64,000 nucleotides of DNA, taken from Branchiostoma floridae (Eukaryota; Chordata; Leptocardii; Amphioxiformes; Branchiostomatidae). Position 1 is the stretch's first letter. Each line of letters starts with the position of its first letter. The stretch is taken from assembly GCF_000003815.2 (NCBI RefSeq), contig NC_049982.1, positions 14,735,931 to 14,799,930 on the forward strand, written 5' to 3'. Of the stretch, positions 62,429-64,000 are shown in pieces. The position numbers were made by a program, and so were the translations under genes. The notes under the pieces were generated by a model that was not told the DNA's origin, ran no database searches, and worked only from the letters and a program-made list of their open reading frames with translations.

Positions 62429-62612
62429 GGAAGAACTAGAAACATTTCTTGACCTCCCTGCAGTTGTAGAACATCCCGGTTATGACACAATTAATCTTAT
62501 ACGGAGGCCAGAATTACCATTTCCATCAATCATAAATTGGCTGACAAAACACTTGCAAGAAAACATCTCAGTGTGCCCGAGGGAGTTCCTTGCTGAGAAA
62601 ATGCCCCAATGA
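62429..62612 (+). CDS. Terminal coding exon of the plus-strand gene (unidentified)
   Basis: The acceptor TTCCCTCTTGTCTTTAAG opens a segment that, after the first G (which completes a Lys codon with AA of the exon ending at 32,141), encodes 60 residues and stops at TGA 62,610-62,612. Visible pieces are EELETFLDLPAVVEHPGYDT, INLIRRPELPFPSIINWLTK and HLQENISVCPREFLAEKMPQ. It is rich in acidic and aliphatic residues, with two Pro-containing turns and an amphipathic helix-like ITNWL-type region, and looks like a folded C-terminal domain without membrane segments. An ATTAAA poly(A)-type signal lies at 62,813-62,818. I cannot name the family. The alternative is a conserved noncoding block that is open by chance. 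Confidence 0.55.
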
Positions 62613-63747
62613 TATCTGAAAAACCATCAAGATATGAGGCATGCTCATCTTGTGCTCATCGGCTCATATTATCACATCATCTATCTACACATTTATGAGG
62701 TAATTAGTCAAATGGCTCAAGGCACATTCCCATTTTATTGACAGCTGTCTGCAAAGAAAAAGGGCCATCTCTGGTCAGTACCATGATCACTATCATTATC
62801 TATTTTGTGTCAATTAAATTGCATACAATTCAAATTTAAAACCAATTAGTCATTCTTATTTGCTTAATATAGAATTTACTAGAAAGCACAACCCTATATT
62901 GGCCAAATTATTGTAACTTCAGACAAACTAAACAACTCTTTGCTATCACATTTTCTTTCATGTGGAAATGCTTTATGTATTTCTTCATTCTACTTAATGA
63001 TTGATTTCATTATTTAAGAGGTGGGAATGCAGTATTTGAATTTGAAGCATTTTTCAAGAACATTGAAATAGTAAAGCGAGTAAAATGTACTCTACATCAA
63101 ACAGCACAAGATTGTTGCATTTCACAAGTTCACCATACAAATTGAGATCAGGAAACAGCTACAAACAGTTAACTACTTTGGTTGAAAGCTTCACTTAATC
63201 CCATTCATAGATCAAATGAGGAAAGAGAGAACACATCTGATTCTGCTAGAAACTATCACCACTAAACAGGTAATGATGATTTGTAAGCCGCTGCCATTGA
63301 CTAAATGTACCTGCCCATAATAATGTGACTGCAGTGGAAGAGTAATCACATTTAGAGATGATTTCCGCAGACTGTAATTGCCCTCTTATGATATCAGCTC
63401 AGGACTGCACCTCAGTCGAGGCTGGGAAAGAGCGCATTTTCCTCTGTTTGGACTTCTTCCATTACCAGTTTTGGCCAGCTACAATCGCTTAATGTTAGTG
63501 TAATGCTCTAATAAATCCCTAAGGAAAATTGGAAAGTACTTTAGTCACATCAACTACAAAATGTTGGATTTAATCCATAACGATCCATCAATGTTAACAG
63601 GATTCCAGCTAGCTTTTTCTGACACAGGACATGTGAAGGTGACTGACCTCAGCCATTTTACTCGCAAGAAATATCGTATTAAAAGATGACCCAAATATTC
63701 CTTTAGACGTCCATCAAATGAAGACAGAGTCAAATCCATCACTTATT
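62613..63747. other. 3' UTR/intergenic stretch
   Basis: It follows the stop of the plus-strand gene. ATTAAA at 62,813-62,818 (+) and TTTAAT at 63,569-63,574 (ATTAAA on the minus strand) could be the poly(A) signals of two convergent genes. TGAGGTAATTAGTC near 62,696 is homeodomain-like. No gene recognised. Confidence 0.35.
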
Positions 63748-63998
63748 TCTTAGATTAAGCCTATGTAGGAGGAGAGAAATGCATTTACAGCTGGAAAGGA
63801 ATGAGATTTTCTTCGCCTTTCACACTCGAATTGACCCCCATCCTGGGTCGAGAAGAGCCTGCCTCTGAAGCCATCTCTTTTCATCTGGGACAGTCTTTTG
63901 AACTCCTGGGCGAATGCTTCAAACTTTGCTTTTCTCTGAACAATTGAGTTGGCCTGCCTTTTTTGAAGTGCTCCTGGTGACTCCGCTGCCCCTAATTC
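63748..63998 (-). CDS. Partial minus-strand coding region entering from the right edge
   Basis: The minus strand is open from the window edge for about 82 codons to TAA at 63,748-63,750, with no start needed because the gene continues beyond the window. It reads through QKRQANSIVQRKAKFEAFAQ, EFKRLSQMKRDGFRGRLFST and GGQFECERRRKSHSFPA. The first part is a charged, helix-like run (Gln/Lys/Arg/Glu with regular Phe/Ala/Ile) and the rest is basic. Codon use is balanced, unlike the chance AT-rich frames nearby. It may be a terminal exon (ATTAAA about 175 bases downstream) or an internal exon ending at GCT|GTAAAT (63,787). No family recognised. Its neighbour, the plus-strand gene, ends about 1.1 kb away, tail to tail. 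Confidence 0.45.
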
Positions 63999-64000
63999 CC

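Noticed and set aside
1-64000. CRISPR arrays, prokaryotic operons, rRNA genes, endogenous viral genes
   Set aside because: No regular spacer-repeat pattern, no dense long ORFs, no rRNA-like stretch and no gag/env/capsid-like frame was seen; the only reverse transcriptase is of non-LTR type.

Overview
The window looks like an AT-rich draft scaffold from an animal, with six runs of N. It has very low coding density, short exons bounded by GT/AG splice sites, and many short terminal-inverted-repeat (TIR) elements. It also holds a 5'-truncated non-LTR retrotransposon and tRNA-derived SINE-like fragments. The overall style suggests an invertebrate deuterostome; my best guess is a lancelet (Branchiostoma). 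That guess is inference from repeat style and gene structure, because no protein here could be identified. I see no prokaryotic operon, CRISPR array, rRNA or complete tRNA gene. Most open frames of 60-125 codons look like chance or belong to repeats.

Layout. Positions 1-5,200: no recognised gene, but three short CpG-dense patches (620-915, 2,765-3,010, 4,961-5,216) that could be promoters or first exons. Positions 5,332-7,288, minus strand: a retrotransposon reverse transcriptase, split by an N gap whose flanks are duplicated, so the break is probably an assembly artefact. Positions 7.3-12.1 kb: little that can be named. Positions 12.1-14.3 kb: exon-like pieces and nested MITEs. From 14 kb to the end: long stretches of apparent intron or intergenic DNA with repeats and several GC-richer patches that may be cis-regulatory.

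Main result. By reading splice sites by eye I found plus-strand exons at 29,353-29,438, 32,093-32,141 and 62,429-62,612. Their phases join without a break (phase 1, then phase 2) and end at a stop codon, giving a 105-residue C-terminal reading frame. The last intron would be about 30 kb. Two upstream candidates at 13,036-13,118 and 14,233-14,336 are also phase-compatible. I do not recognise the protein. A minus-strand frame enters from the right edge (63,998-63,748) and may be the 3' end of a convergent neighbouring gene. The long introns hold most of the repeats, two notable RNA-like hairpins (36,469-36,530 and 37,470-37,537) and the candidate regulatory patches.

Repeats. One dispersed family at 20.9, 25.9, 41.5, 54.2, 55.9 and 57.6 kb has terminal sequences that differ between copies yet stay complementary within each copy. 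At 54.2 kb its core is expanded as an exact 283-bp tandem array. A 730-bp element at 59,281-60,010 has clear TIRs, a 6-bp target duplication and clustered GTGCAAGT motifs near both ends. Other repeats are foldback MITEs at 13.4-13.95 kb and 23.84-24.06 kb, and a minisatellite at 51.7-52.0 kb.
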